Source of the DNA: Streptomyces sp. NBC_01260
GTDB taxonomy: Bacteria; Actinomycetota; Actinomycetes; Streptomycetales; Streptomycetaceae
Reading direction: 5' to 3'
DNA length: 64,000 nt
NCBI RefSeq assembly: GCF_036226405.1
Contig: NZ_CP108464.1
Coordinates: forward strand, 186,001 to 250,000
In this document: positions 33,661 to 43,291 of the stretch, in pieces
How positions within the stretch are numbered: the first letter of the stretch is position 1
Layout: every line of letters begins with the position of its first letter
Position numbers and translations under genes: made by a program
The notes under the pieces: generated by a model
Told to the model about the DNA's origin: nothing
The model's database searches: none
What the model saw: the letters and a program-made list of their open reading frames with translations, nothing else

Positions 33661-35682
33661 TCAGTGCGACGGCCTGTCGTCGACGGCGACGAGGTTGCCG
33701 CCGCGGAGCGTGTAGAGCAGACCCTCGTGGACGTTGACGTGCGGGCCGCTGTACCAGGCCCCGTTGATGTCCGCGACGACGGTGGTGACGGCGAACGTCT
33801 TCGGATGGAAGCGGAAGAGCGTGGTGTCCGAGACGCCGTAGACCGCACCCCTGTTGGTGACCATGGCGGCGAATCCCTTGCTGACACTGCTGACGTCCGC
33901 GGTGTGCACCACCTTCCTGGCCCGCACGTCGATGACGAACAGGCCTCCCTTGGTAGTGAGGCCGTAGAGGCTCCGGCCCTGCACCGCCAGAGCCGCCACG
34001 CCCGCCGCCTGCTTCGTGTCGACGCGCCACTGCTCCTTGCCGGTGGCCGGATCGACGGCGACGACGGTGGCGCGCGGTCCCTGCTTGGCGGCGTTGTCAC
34101 CGCCCAGGTAGGCGACGCCGTCCCGGTTGGCCACCGCTCGCACGAGTTGGACGTCGTCGATGGGGTTGACGTAGGACGCCGACTTCCCGGTCCGTGGAGA
34201 GTACGTCCACAGGGCGCCGCCGCCCTCGGTGTCGGACTGCACGCCGACCAGGAGCAGCTTGTTGTCCGGGTCCCACGAAAGGTCCAGCGGACGGTTCTGC
34301 TCGCTGGGGAACTTCGCCGTCTGCTGCGGCTGCTGTCGCCGGGAGGAGTCGTAACGCCAGATGCCCTGTGCGTTGTACTGCCCGGTGTACAGGACGCCTT
34401 CGATCACCTCGGCGTCCTTGGCCTCACCCGGTGCCTGCAGGTTGACGACCTCGCCGGTCTTCAGGTTGCGCCGTGAGATGGCGCCGTTGCCGCCGAGGTA
34501 GACATACCCGTGGCCGGCGGCGATCCCCATGCCTGCCTGCGGTCCGGCCTTTACCCCCGCCTCGTACAGGTCCGTGACCACCGAGGTCTTGGCCGGCAGG
34601 TCGATCTCGGCGACGAATCCGTAGCCCGAGACGACAGCGAGCTTTCCGTCGGCGTGGTCCAGCCCCCAGATCTCGCCGAGGTCCGGACCGGTGAACTCCA
34701 CGTGGGAGATGGTCCTGTCGGCCTTCGAATAGGCCTCCACTCCCGACTCGGAGGCGAAGTAGATCCGCTCGGCGTCGGAGGTGAACGTCTTGATGACAGC
34801 CCCCTCGGTCTTCACCACGGTGTACGAGGAGAAGTCCGCCAGGTCGATGACGGCGAGCTTCGCAGGGTCGACCGCACCCGACGTGCCGACGATCAGCTTC
34901 CCGTCATGGACGGCGAGTTCCCGCAGGCTGGGGTCCTTCTCCATCTCCTTGGGCACGATCGAGGTGAACTCGCGGCTCTTCCGGTCGAAGGCGAACAGGG
35001 ACGCCTTGCTCGCGCCGCTCCCGCCGGAAAGGACGCTGCCCGCGCCGAAGAAGACGGTGGTGTCCGTGGCCGCGACCGCCCTGGCCAGCGTCGCCTTCGG
35101 ATCAGGGGCGCCCAGATTGGCCACGGCATCTTTGGCAGGGTCGTACTGCCACAGGACGGGCGGCTTGTCCGGAACGCCGCCCACGGCGAAGACCGTGCCG
35201 TCGGGGGCGACGGCCAGGTCACGGATGTCGCGGTCCTCGGTCCTGCCGATGGGCACGGCGGGCTTCTCGGGCGTCTTCAGGTCCCACCGGTAGAGATTCG
35301 GCTTGCCCTGGTCGGACTTGACCAGGACGCCGATGTAGAGGTAGCGGCCGGTGGGATCCGCCGCGAGTGCCTGGATGGAGGGCTCCGGCCCCGCGTCGAG
35401 GTTGGTGGACGACACCACCTTCCGGCTCGGCAGATGGAAGCCGACAACGCTGGAGGGGGTCAGGTTGCGCGAGCCGATGTAGACGGTGTCGCCGACCAGC
35501 ACCCCGCTCATCAGCGAGAACTGGACCAGGCCCGGCCCGAGGTCGGTCACCTTGGTCGCGGCCGCCGCCTCGGGTGCCGCACCGGCCTGCGGGGCGAGAA
35601 GAGTTCCGGCGGCGGTGGCCAGCCCGAGCGCACCACCGGTCTGGATCAGCCGGCGCCTGCTCAGGGAACGGGTATGGGGCAT
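33661..35682 (-). CDS. Tat-exported beta-propeller protein (PQQ-like), copy 2
   Basis: 673 residues from the ATG at 35682 (GGAG six bases upstream). The twin-arginine signal SRRRLIQTGG is near residues 8-17, ending at QAGAAP. The mature part repeats the same landmarks as copy 1: VTDLGPGL, GRYLYIGV, GEIWGLD, AGHGYVYLGGNG, VAYLGGDN and RATVVAVDP. It probably has the same fold and a related ligand. It lies between the polysaccharide lyase gene and the regulator, on the same strand, so one copy is linked to the lyase and the other to the transporter. Confidence 0.83.
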   Translation of the reverse strand: MPHTRSLSRRRLIQTGGALGLATAAGTLLAPQAGAAPEAAAATKVTDLGPGLVQFSLMSGVLVGDTVYIGSRNLTPSSVVGFHLPSRKVVSSTNLDAGPEPSIQALAADPTGRYLYIGVLVKSDQGKPNLYRWDLKTPEKPAVPIGRTEDRDIRDLAVAPDGTVFAVGGVPDKPPVLWQYDPAKDAVANLGAPDPKATLARAVAATDTTVFFGAGSVLSGGSGASKASLFAFDRKSREFTSIVPKEMEKDPSLRELAVHDGKLIVGTSGAVDPAKLAVIDLADFSSYTVVKTEGAVIKTFTSDAERIYFASESGVEAYSKADRTISHVEFTGPDLGEIWGLDHADGKLAVVSGYGFVAEIDLPAKTSVVTDLYEAGVKAGPQAGMGIAAGHGYVYLGGNGAISRRNLKTGEVVNLQAPGEAKDAEVIEGVLYTGQYNAQGIWRYDSSRRQQPQQTAKFPSEQNRPLDLSWDPDNKLLLVGVQSDTEGGGALWTYSPRTGKSASYVNPIDDVQLVRAVANRDGVAYLGGDNAAKQGPRATVVAVDPATGKEQWRVDTKQAAGVAALAVQGRSLYGLTTKGGLFVIDVRARKVVHTADVSSVSKGFAAMVTNRGAVYGVSDTTLFRFHPKTFAVTTVVADINGAWYSGPHVNVHEGLLYTLRGGNLVAVDDRPSH

Positions 35683-35742
35683 CTGTACTCCAAGGGGTGT
35701 TGAGTCTGCTGTTCCACACATCCGGGGATCCAGGGATCCGCG

Positions 35743-36585
35743 TCAGGAGAGGTCGAGGATGCGGATGTCGTCGTGCTGGACGATCCGCGTGGGTACGTCA
35801 CCGTTCTCGATCGACTCCGAGGGTCGGTAGAGCCCCCACTTGATGTAGCCGTGCTCGGCCGGGTTCTCCGGCTGGTAGGTACGCACGTTCTCGTACGAGG
35901 CGGCCGGCTTGTAGTCGGACTCTCCCGGCAGCCGCACGGAGACCTTGAAGTAGCCCGTCTCGTCGGTGGTCCAGCGTGCGTCCACGCGGAAGCTCATCCA
36001 CTTGTTCACATACGGACGGAGGTCCGGCACCACCGCCGTCTGCTGGTTCAGGTGTGGGGACCTGAACGCGACCTCGTTGCGCTTCGCCATGAGGTAGAAC
36101 GCCGGGACGTTGCCACCCGCGTACTTCCCCTGGAAGAGGATGTCGCCCGATTCGCTGCCACCAGGCGTGTAGGTCTTCCAGTCCTTGAGCAGCACGCTGA
36201 ACTCGTAGCGCTGCACGTCACCGACGTCGAACTGCCCGGATGGAAGCAGATCCGTCGCGCTCTCGCTCCGCGGCGCGCCGTTGGACTCGTATCCCGCGTC
36301 GCCGAGCGTCACCTTGTGCTGAACCGCGTACGAGCCCTCGTGCCCGGGCTGCACGACGCCGGAAGCGTCCGATGCCGTCGCGTGCGTGGTGCTCAGGCCG
36401 TCCACTCCGGAGTTCAGGGCTCCGTTCTCGTAGTCCACCTTCAGCTTCTCCGTGGTGGACTGCGCGGGCGCGGAGCCGGCGAGCGGGGCGCCATCCGGTT
36501 CGGCTCCTGACGAGTACGACACCAGAACGGGAACCATCAGCGCCCCTGCGCATAGGGCGGTCGCCACCTTGAGAACCTTGATCAT
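35743..36585 (-). CDS. Secreted heparin-lyase-like polysaccharide lyase
   Basis: 280 residues from the ATG at 36585, with GAGGAG five bases upstream. A signal peptide (residues about 1-28) is followed by a jelly-roll lyase domain of the heparin-lyase-I-like type: PSGQFDVGDVQRYEFSVLL, GDILFQGKYAG, YVNKWMSFRVDARW and HGYIKWGLYRP. Such enzymes cleave uronate-containing polysaccharides by beta-elimination. It would release oligosaccharides for the transporter encoded downstream. The exact substrate cannot be read from the sequence. Confidence 0.8.
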   Translation of the reverse strand: MIKVLKVATALCAGALMVPVLVSYSSGAEPDGAPLAGSAPAQSTTEKLKVDYENGALNSGVDGLSTTHATASDASGVVQPGHEGSYAVQHKVTLGDAGYESNGAPRSESATDLLPSGQFDVGDVQRYEFSVLLKDWKTYTPGGSESGDILFQGKYAGGNVPAFYLMAKRNEVAFRSPHLNQQTAVVPDLRPYVNKWMSFRVDARWTTDETGYFKVSVRLPGESDYKPAASYENVRTYQPENPAEHGYIKWGLYRPSESIENGDVPTRIVQHDDIRILDLS

Positions 36586-36913
36586 TTTCACTCCTCGACA
36601 TCGTGGGGCTGCGAGAACCGGTCGAAGGCCACCCAAGGGTGTTCCTCCAGCACCGTCACACCGTGTGGCCGAAACTCAAACGGCGAGACGACATCGTTTG
36701 GTGGGCGATGGAGGTACTTCGAACCGCCTGCATGCTGACACGCTTGCGAATGAAACCGGAAGACCGATGGCAAAACTTCATTCAAGCCAAGGGATGGCGA
36801 GGTTCTGGCCATGCATTCACAGATGTACCGGGGCGAGAGGTCATCGATTCGACGATCCCGCTCGCCATGGAATGTTCATCTTTCGACGGAATACGATGTC
36901 GAATGACGCAAGA
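36586..36913. other. Intergenic region with an inverted repeat
   Basis: The region before the lyase gene holds CAAACG (36677-36682) and CGTTTG (36695-36700), a 6-bp dyad with a 12-base spacer, possibly an operator for the lyase gene. AT content is above average near 36700-36780. No gene is recognised. Confidence 0.4.
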
Positions 36914-37480
36914 ATGACGAGGGTGGCTGGATCGTCTGGGCCGATCACGGACACGTGCGGTGCAGTGCTCGATCATGAGCTTGGTATGGGTCGAAAGGTC
37001 ACGTGCCGTGACTTCCTCGACAAGGTGGCCGTCACTGCCGTGGGCGCGGCCGCGGCGATGGCGCTTCTTGGGGCGACGCCGAGCGCAGAGCCCGGCCCCA
37101 CCCGTCACGGGCCCCGCAGGCCGCTCACGCCCTACCTGCCAGGCGGGACCGGCCTGACGTGGCGCACCCCGTGCGTGACGGCGCGTTCGCACGGCCGCAT
37201 ATCGGATACCCGTGAAACCTACGACCTGGTCGTGGTCGGCGGTGGCCTCAGCGGTGTGGCCGCGGCTCACCTCTACCAGCGAGCACGCCGGCCCGCGGGC
37301 CCGGGTCCTCGTCCTCGATGCCCTCGGCGGGCATGCCGGGCGCAACGAGTCCGCGTCGGCCGCACTAAGCTCCTGTCCGACGGCGGCACGGTCAACATCG
37401 ACACTCCGAGCACCTGGTCGCGCGGAGCCCGCGACCAGCGTGCACACCATCGACTACGCCGAAAACCCGGGTGCGCCATC
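36914..37480 (+). pseudogene. Decayed FAD-dependent oxidoreductase (amine-oxidase type)
   Basis: The start (MTRVAG, then LDHELGMGRKVTCRDFLD) resembles Tat-exported spermidine-dehydrogenase-like proteins, but the twin arginine has become Cys-Arg. YDLVVVGGGLSGVAAAHLYQ is the FAD-binding GxGxxG motif; after it the sequence shifts frame (EHAGPRARVLVLDALGGHAGRNE in another frame), shifts back (TKLLSDGGTVNIDTPSTWS) and then ends. Another shift lies near 37150. Only about 190 of the usual 600 residues are left. Confidence 0.72.
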
Positions 37481-37684
37481 ACGTCCTGCGACCGTCATAC
37501 TCGACGCCCGTACGGCCCCTACCTGCCCGGGGCCGTACGGGGCCTGCCCGGAACAGCTGCGGTGCGCTCCTGGGAGTGCCGGCCCACGCGGGCGGGCGCA
37601 TGCTGTGAGAAGGACCGGAATCCTCTTGCCCGACAAGGGGGCCCTGTGGGATCGAGGAACGAGGCGGGGCACACCGAGCGCCCC

Positions 37685-40021
37685 ATGAGCGTTTCCCCCC
37701 TCGACAGCATCGCGGCGGCCCTGCTCGACGCCGAGGGCGGCATCTCATGGTGGTCGCGGGCCGCCCACGAGCTGCTCGGCTGGACCGGTCAGGAGGTGGC
37801 CCGCCATCCCGCCCAGCGGCTTCTGGTCGACCCCGATGACGATTCTTTCTGCCGCACCGAGCGGGCCATCGTGCACCGGACGCGCCTGCGGCATCGTGCC
37901 GGGCACGTGGTCAAAGCCGACATTCACATCGCGGGGGCAAAGGACTCGGACGAACGACTGGTCCTCGCCCTGCCGCCCGAAGGGCCGGGCAGCTGCCACC
38001 AGGACCGGGACATTGCCAGGGCCCTCCTCGCCCAGGACTCCATCGGTGTCGCGCAGTTCGATATGGACATGGGGCTCGTACGGACGAACGCGGCCATGGA
38101 CGCGCTGCGGCCCCGGAACGCGGAGGACAACTGGCTGTGCCGTCTCGTCGCGCGCGACGGCGGCGGTGAGGCCCGCGCCGACTTCGGACACGTAGCGGCC
38201 ACAGGGGCCTCCGTCGCGGCCCGCATCTACGGGCTCGGCACCGACGCCGCTGCGTCTTCGGCACTGTCGCTGTCCTGCTTCCGGATCGATCAAGCCCTGG
38301 GCGTACCGGTCGGCATCATGGTCGAGGCGACAAGGGTTCCGGAGACCGGTCCGACCCGCCTCGGCGACGCTTACCGGAATGCCTTCGACATCGGCCAGTC
38401 GCTCGATGTCGTCCAGGTGGCACAGGACCTCACCACGGTGCTGGTACCGGCCATGGGCGACTACGCGGCAGTCGATTACCCGGACGACGTGTTGCAGGCC
38501 CGCGACCCGGCGTACGGATACCACGGTCAGGAGGCGGCCGCTCCGCGCCGCGTGGCGGTGAAGTCCGAGCACGGCGCGTGGCCGGCCCAGCTGGTTCAGG
38601 TCGGCGAGGCGGTTCCGCGCGTCAAGGAGTCCCCGGAGATCGCAGCCAAGGTCGTCGGCGACGTGCTTGTCGCGGACGCCGCACTCGCGCGGCGGATCCT
38701 CGGCAACGACCCCGTACTGCTGCTGAAGTTCATGCCAGAGGGCATGCACCACTCCCTCGGCTGCCCGCTCTATCGCGGCGGCCGGTTCTTCGGCTACGCA
38801 CAGGTGTATCGCTGCGGCACCTCGGCACCGTTCGACGACACGGACATCAAGCTGATGCACGACCTGTGTGCCAGGACCGCGACGGCCATCGACCATGCCT
38901 TCCGTTTCACTCGCGAGCATCAGACGGCGGTCGTCCTCCAGCACAGTCTCCTGCCCCCGTCGGCGACGCACAGCGTGGCCGCCGAGACGTCAGGCATCTA
39001 CGTGCCCGCCGGCGGAGCCGTGAGCGTGGGAGGAGACTGGTACGACGCCGTCAACCTCTCCTCGCTGCGGATCGGGCTCGTGGTCGGCGACGTCGTGGGA
39101 CACGGTCTCGAGGCCGCCGCCACGATGGCCCGCCTCCGCACAGCGGTCCAGACGCTCGCCGACCTGGACCTGCCGCCCGACGAACTGCTCACCCGCCTCG
39201 ACGATCTGGTGCGGCGGATGCAGCTGGAGGCGGACGAGCCCGACACCGTGGGCGGTTCCTGTCTGTTCGCCGTGTACGACCCGGTCGACCGAACGTGTCG
39301 GATGGCCTCCGCCGGTCACCCACCGCCGGCTCTGGTGACACCCGACGGCGACGTCGGCTTCATACCCGCCGCACCGGGGCCGATCCTCGGCGTCGGCGAC
39401 AACCCCTTCGAGGTCACGACGGTGACGCTGCCTCCGGGAAGCACCCTCGTGTGTTACAGCGACGGGCTGCTCGGGCGGGACGTCGTGCAGGGATCGGAGC
39501 ATCTGAAGTCGGTTCTGGCCGAACAGTGCACTGCGGACCGTCCTCTGAAGGCCGTGGGAGAGGCCATACTGGCCCGCACTCCCCACGCGGAACACCCGAC
39601 CGACGACATCACCGTCCTGATCGCCCGCACCCACGCCGTGGCGGACGAATCCACAGCGATGTGGGAGTACCCCGCCGACCCCGCTGCCGTCCAGCACGCC
39701 CGCGCCCATGTCAACGCCCAACTGGAGGCATGGGGACTGCACGAGTTGCTGTTCAGCACCGAGTTGATCGTGAGCGAGCTCGTCACCAATGCCATCCGGT
39801 ATGCCGGCCGGCCTGTCACGCTGCGCCTGATCCGCGACCACGTGCTCTTCTGTGAGGTTTCGGACCCGAGCAGTACTCAGCCCCGGCTGCGCCGTGCTCT
39901 TGCCACCGATGAGGGTGGCCGCGGGCTCTTCCTCGTCGCCCAGCTGACGACACGCTGGGGCAGCCGGTACACGGACCGGGGTAAAACCATCTGGACGGAG
40001 CAGAAACTGACGCCCCGGTGA
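37685..40021 (+). CDS. SpoIIE-type serine phosphatase with PAS, GAF and anti-sigma kinase domains
   Basis: 778 residues. A PAS-like sensor (about 1-105, ISWWSRAAHELLGWTGQEV) and a second PAS-like part are followed by a GAF domain (about 225-395), a SpoIIE/PP2C phosphatase (about 415-640; GGDWYDAV, VVGDVVGHGLEAAA, SAGHPPPALV, CYSDGLLG) and a C-terminal HATPase_c kinase (about 655-775; ELIVSELVTNAIRYAG, EGGRGLFLV). Streptomyces use such proteins to control anti-anti-sigma factors. I chose the ATG at 37685; an in-frame GTG at 37646 with AGGGGG five bases upstream is also possible. The open frame continues back to 36452 through decayed DNA, so longer versions are artefacts. Confidence 0.88.
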   Translation: MSVSPLDSIAAALLDAEGGISWWSRAAHELLGWTGQEVARHPAQRLLVDPDDDSFCRTERAIVHRTRLRHRAGHVVKADIHIAGAKDSDERLVLALPPEGPGSCHQDRDIARALLAQDSIGVAQFDMDMGLVRTNAAMDALRPRNAEDNWLCRLVARDGGGEARADFGHVAATGASVAARIYGLGTDAAASSALSLSCFRIDQALGVPVGIMVEATRVPETGPTRLGDAYRNAFDIGQSLDVVQVAQDLTTVLVPAMGDYAAVDYPDDVLQARDPAYGYHGQEAAAPRRVAVKSEHGAWPAQLVQVGEAVPRVKESPEIAAKVVGDVLVADAALARRILGNDPVLLLKFMPEGMHHSLGCPLYRGGRFFGYAQVYRCGTSAPFDDTDIKLMHDLCARTATAIDHAFRFTREHQTAVVLQHSLLPPSATHSVAAETSGIYVPAGGAVSVGGDWYDAVNLSSLRIGLVVGDVVGHGLEAAATMARLRTAVQTLADLDLPPDELLTRLDDLVRRMQLEADEPDTVGGSCLFAVYDPVDRTCRMASAGHPPPALVTPDGDVGFIPAAPGPILGVGDNPFEVTTVTLPPGSTLVCYSDGLLGRDVVQGSEHLKSVLAEQCTADRPLKAVGEAILARTPHAEHPTDDITVLIARTHAVADESTAMWEYPADPAAVQHARAHVNAQLEAWGLHELLFSTELIVSELVTNAIRYAGRPVTLRLIRDHVLFCEVSDPSSTQPRLRRALATDEGGRGLFLVAQLTTRWGSRYTDRGKTIWTEQKLTPR

Positions 40022-40079
40022 ACGCAATTTCGCGGTCGCCCGCTCACAGGGGGATCAGAAGAGGCCCCCTCCGCGGCTG

Positions 40080-40345
40080 CGTCGCGGTGGACGCCCCGAC
40101 GCCGCCGACCAGGAGCGCCACCGCGCCCAGCCCCAGGAGGATGGCGTCGAAGGCTTCTTTGACGGCCAGTTGTGCGGCCGGGGCGTCGGACGGGCGGAGA
40201 CCGACACTTCGTTGGGGGTCGCCGGGTTGACGGTGGGGGCCAGCGAGTCTCGGACCGCTTCGGCCTCGGACTCGACGGTCCGGGTGCAGACGGTGGTCGG
40301 GCACCTGAGCTTTACCGTCGGCGTGGACCTCAGTTCCGACCACAC
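40080..40345 (-). pseudogene. FtsX/MacB-like ABC permease fragment
   Basis: The minus strand reads RDSLAPTVNPATPNEVSVSR in one frame and QLAVKEAFDAILLGLGAVALL then VGGVG in another, the segment before and within the first membrane helix after the periplasmic domain of MacB-type permeases. It stops abruptly after that. It is a short frameshifted relic. Confidence 0.65.
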
Positions 40346-40394
40346 AAGTCGGTGGTCAGAACTGAGTGAACGTCACCCATGTTCGACCCCGGGA

Positions 40395-41175
40395 TCACGA
40401 GGGGCTCGAACGGGTGGACTCCATCGCTCTCTGGGGGCGGTCACGCCGGGACCCGAACAGCCGGTCCGATATCTGGCCGTTGACGAGGGCGCCCGCTGCC
40501 ATGCCCACCGGAAGGGCGACCGAGATCCTCAGGGGGCTGATGCTGCTGCCCCCGTCCTCCCAGTTGTCGCCGAGGAAGTAGAGGGGAACCCAGATCAACA
40601 GGCCGTAACGGGCCATGTTCTGAAAGCCGATGGCGATACCGGTCGACCAGATCCTCGGGTTGCGCAGCACTGCCGCGTACCGCTGGAAGGACGTCTCACC
40701 CGCCGACGCGCCGGCTTCCTCCGCGGCCTCGTCCGCCTCGATGGCGTCGGCCGACCCGGCCGGCGGGGTGACACCGGCCTGAGCGGGACTGTCCCTGGCG
40801 ATGACGTAGAAGGTGACACCGCCCACCAGCATCAGGAGCACCGGCATCCGAAGATCCACTGCCAGTCGAGGTCGAGCGTGTCCACGACGATCGTGGAGGT
40901 GACGAAGGCCAGGACGGATGCCATCCCGGCGGCGAAGGTGTAGAAGCCTCTTGCCCCGCTCGTGCGGGGCCCACCAGTTGGAGATGACCCGCCCGCCGGC
41001 CGAGGTCCTCCTCGATGCCGGGAACGACGAAGCCGAAGGTCTGCCTGCCGGTGCAGAAGAAGAAGTAGCAGAACATGGCGGACAGCAGCATGCGCCACTT
41101 GAGCCGGGTGTACGCGTGCTCCTGCAGGGGGTCGGGAGTGCGGCTCCCGGCCATCACGTTCTCGGCGTTCGACAT
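40395..41175 (-). pseudogene. Frameshifted MFS transporter (organophosphate-type)
   Basis: The N-terminal part (41175 to about 41000: WRMLLSAMFCYFFFCTGRQTFGFVVPG) looks like an OPA/GlpT-like major facilitator. The middle (ARGFYTFAAGMASVLAFVTS, then DTLDLDWQWIF) is in a second frame and the rest (MPVLLMLVGGVTFYVIARD, MARYGLLIWVPLYFLG) in a third. The last helices are missing after SDRLFGSR. It sits directly after the phosphonoacetate hydrolase gene, so it may once have imported that substrate. Confidence 0.75.
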
Positions 41176-41321
41176 GGTTTCTCAACCAGTCCGGGGAAAG
41201 TGCCGCGTGTCCGGCCGCGGGGGAAGGGGCCGGTGTGTGAGGCGGTGGTGGCCGCCGGGGCGTGGCCGACCTCGCGGGGCAGGTCCGGAGCGGCCGGATC
41301 CCCGGAGGTGACCTCGTCTCA

Positions 41322-42674
41322 TCAGGTGGTCCGGGCCGACGCGTTCTCCTGCTCGGCGACCAGCGTGGTGGCGACCCAGAGGGCGTCGTAGTTGTGGATG
41401 CGGGCGGGAGCGCCGAACGGCTTGTCCAGCAGCTCCGGCCGCGCCGGCCGCCGGTTGATCAGGAACGGGATCCGCAGCTCGCCCAGAGCCCCGTGGGATC
41501 GCAGCGGCGCGTCGAGCCCGCTGAGGTCGTGCCAGGCAGCGAACCGGCCGAGCGCGGTGCAGGCCTCCGCGAGGACCACGATGTCGCCGATGCGGTCGGC
41601 GGGCAGGGCGTAGCGCTCGGCGGCCTCCTCACGACCGTGCACCTCCTGCACTCCCTCGATGGCCCGCAGCGCCTCGACGGTGGAGGTGCGAACGGCTCCC
41701 GGCGGCAGGTACACGCTCGCGAAGGAGCCGAGCGCACCGTGGTGCACGGTGTAGGGGTCGGTGATCGGGAGGATGACCCGCAGGCCCTCCGCCTCGGCGT
41801 CCTCGGTGATTCCGAGAATCCTGCGGACCTCCTCCTCGACGTAGATCACCCGGGCCACGCCTGTACCGTCCGTCTTGGCGCTCATGCCGTGATCGGCTGT
41901 CAGGACGACGGTCGCGCCGAGTTCGGCCAGTCGGCCGGCGTAGTGGTCGATCTTCTCGTACAGGTCATTGGCCGCTTCGGTGCCGGGCGCGTGCTTGTGC
42001 TGGATGTAGTCCGTGAGCGAGAGGTACATGAGGTCGGCGCCGCGGGTCTCCATGATCCTGACGCCCGCGGCGAGTGCGAATTCGCTGAGGTCTGCGGAGT
42101 AGACGCTCGGCAGCGGCCTTCCGACGAACTCCAGTACGTCACCCATGCCGTTGTCCTCGACGGTGGCGCGGTCGGCCTTCTCCGCCGAAAAGCAGATGCC
42201 GCGTCGGGACGGTGCGACGAACTCGCCGGAGCCGTCGAGCGAGAGCCCCTCCTCGACGAGCCCGGCGCCGAGCAGCCTGCGGAGCTTGTCCTTGGCGGTC
42301 ACGACGACCACGTCGAGGCCGGCCTCGTTCGCCGCCCCGAAGACGGTGGGGACGCGCAGGAACCGCTTGTCGTTCATCAGCACCTCCTCACCGAGCTCGG
42401 TGTCGAAGATGTAATTGCCGCTGATCCCGTGCACGGCCGGCGGGTGGCCGGTGGCGATGGACACGTTGTTCGGATTGGTCAGGGCCGGCATCGCGCAGTG
42501 GGCGGGCCACGACGTGCCCTCTCCCTCAAGCACCTTACTGAGCCAGGGCATGCGTCCGGCCGCCATCGCCTCGATGTGGTAGTCGGGCTCACTGCCGTCG
42601 ATACAGATGACCACCACCGGCCCGCGGGGCATCGAGTAGGTCCTGCCGTTGACACTGAATGTCCCTGAGGTCAC
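41322..42674 (-). CDS. phnA: Phosphonoacetate hydrolase
   Basis: 450 residues of the alkaline phosphatase superfamily. VVVICIDGSEPDYH near residues 20-33 gives the first metal ligand Asp near 26; MPALTNPNNVSIATGHPP near 62-79 carries the likely nucleophile Thr near 66; DYIQHKHAPG and VVLTADHGMS supply the other Asp/His ligands. It hydrolyses phosphonoacetate to acetate and phosphate, with two zinc ions. I chose the GTG at 42674, with GGAG six bases upstream. It is near a phosphonate ABC transporter and a regulator with shared boxes, so the locus probably handles phosphonoacetate or close relatives. Confidence 0.88.
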   Translation of the reverse strand: MTSGTFSVNGRTYSMPRGPVVVICIDGSEPDYHIEAMAAGRMPWLSKVLEGEGTSWPAHCAMPALTNPNNVSIATGHPPAVHGISGNYIFDTELGEEVLMNDKRFLRVPTVFGAANEAGLDVVVVTAKDKLRRLLGAGLVEEGLSLDGSGEFVAPSRRGICFSAEKADRATVEDNGMGDVLEFVGRPLPSVYSADLSEFALAAGVRIMETRGADLMYLSLTDYIQHKHAPGTEAANDLYEKIDHYAGRLAELGATVVLTADHGMSAKTDGTGVARVIYVEEEVRRILGITEDAEAEGLRVILPITDPYTVHHGALGSFASVYLPPGAVRTSTVEALRAIEGVQEVHGREEAAERYALPADRIGDIVVLAEACTALGRFAAWHDLSGLDAPLRSHGALGELRIPFLINRRPARPELLDKPFGAPARIHNYDALWVATTLVAEQENASARTT

Positions 42675-42945
42675 GAGGGGCTCCCTGCTGCATGTAACGT
42701 GGCCGAAATCCTGCTGCCCCATGAGCGTGCTGGCAGGAGGCGCCACGAGGAACTCGTCTTTCGGCTATCGCCCCCATAGCCCGAACCCACTGCCCGCCCG
42801 GCATCGTTGCCACACACAGGGTGACGTAGCCGTCGCCGCCGTCGGCGATCGTCCACTGGGTGGGCATCGTCGTCCGAGACGCCGCTCCAGACGGCCAGGA
42901 TCAGGAGTGTGCCGCCGTGCGTGGTGTTGATCGCGTACTGCCCCG

Positions 42946-43221
42946 AAACCCACGGGCATCAACCGGAATTGCGACGCGCTCGCGGCCGCGTCAAACATCG
43001 GCTCCCTGCTGACCGATGGGGTCGAACCCTTCCGCTCACACCTGCGTGCCTTCCGGCTCAGCAGCGTGAGAGCCGCCGAGGATCCGACGCCGGCCGAGCA
43101 CGAGCGGGTCGTGCGCCGCGTGCCGCGCAGGAAAGCCGACCGCGCCGCCGAGGCCATGACGGAGCATCTCACCCTCAGCCTCATCCTCCGGCGCCAGCTG
43201 GCCGGTGAGACCGAAGGCTGA
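42946..43221 (+). pseudogene. C-terminal fragment of a GntR/FCD-type regulator
   Basis: The plus-strand frame before the TGA at 43219-43221 reads GSLLTDGVEPFRSHLRAFRL, then PTPAEHERVVRRV and ADRAAEAMTEHLTLSL, which fits the helical FCD ligand-binding domain of GntR regulators. No DNA-binding part is found upstream; the region 42675-42945 holds nothing else I recognise. Confidence 0.5.
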
Positions 43222-43291
43222 GTCACGTCCCGCCGACTGAACGCTCCGCCCGGGCCGCAGGCTGTCGCCCGCGGCGTGTCGTGGCCGGCGG

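Noticed and set aside
36452..37684. A long open frame that would add over 400 residues to the SpoIIE-type protein
   Set aside because: It crosses the decayed FAD oxidoreductase and has no domain continuity; the PAS domain begins just after the ATG at 37685.
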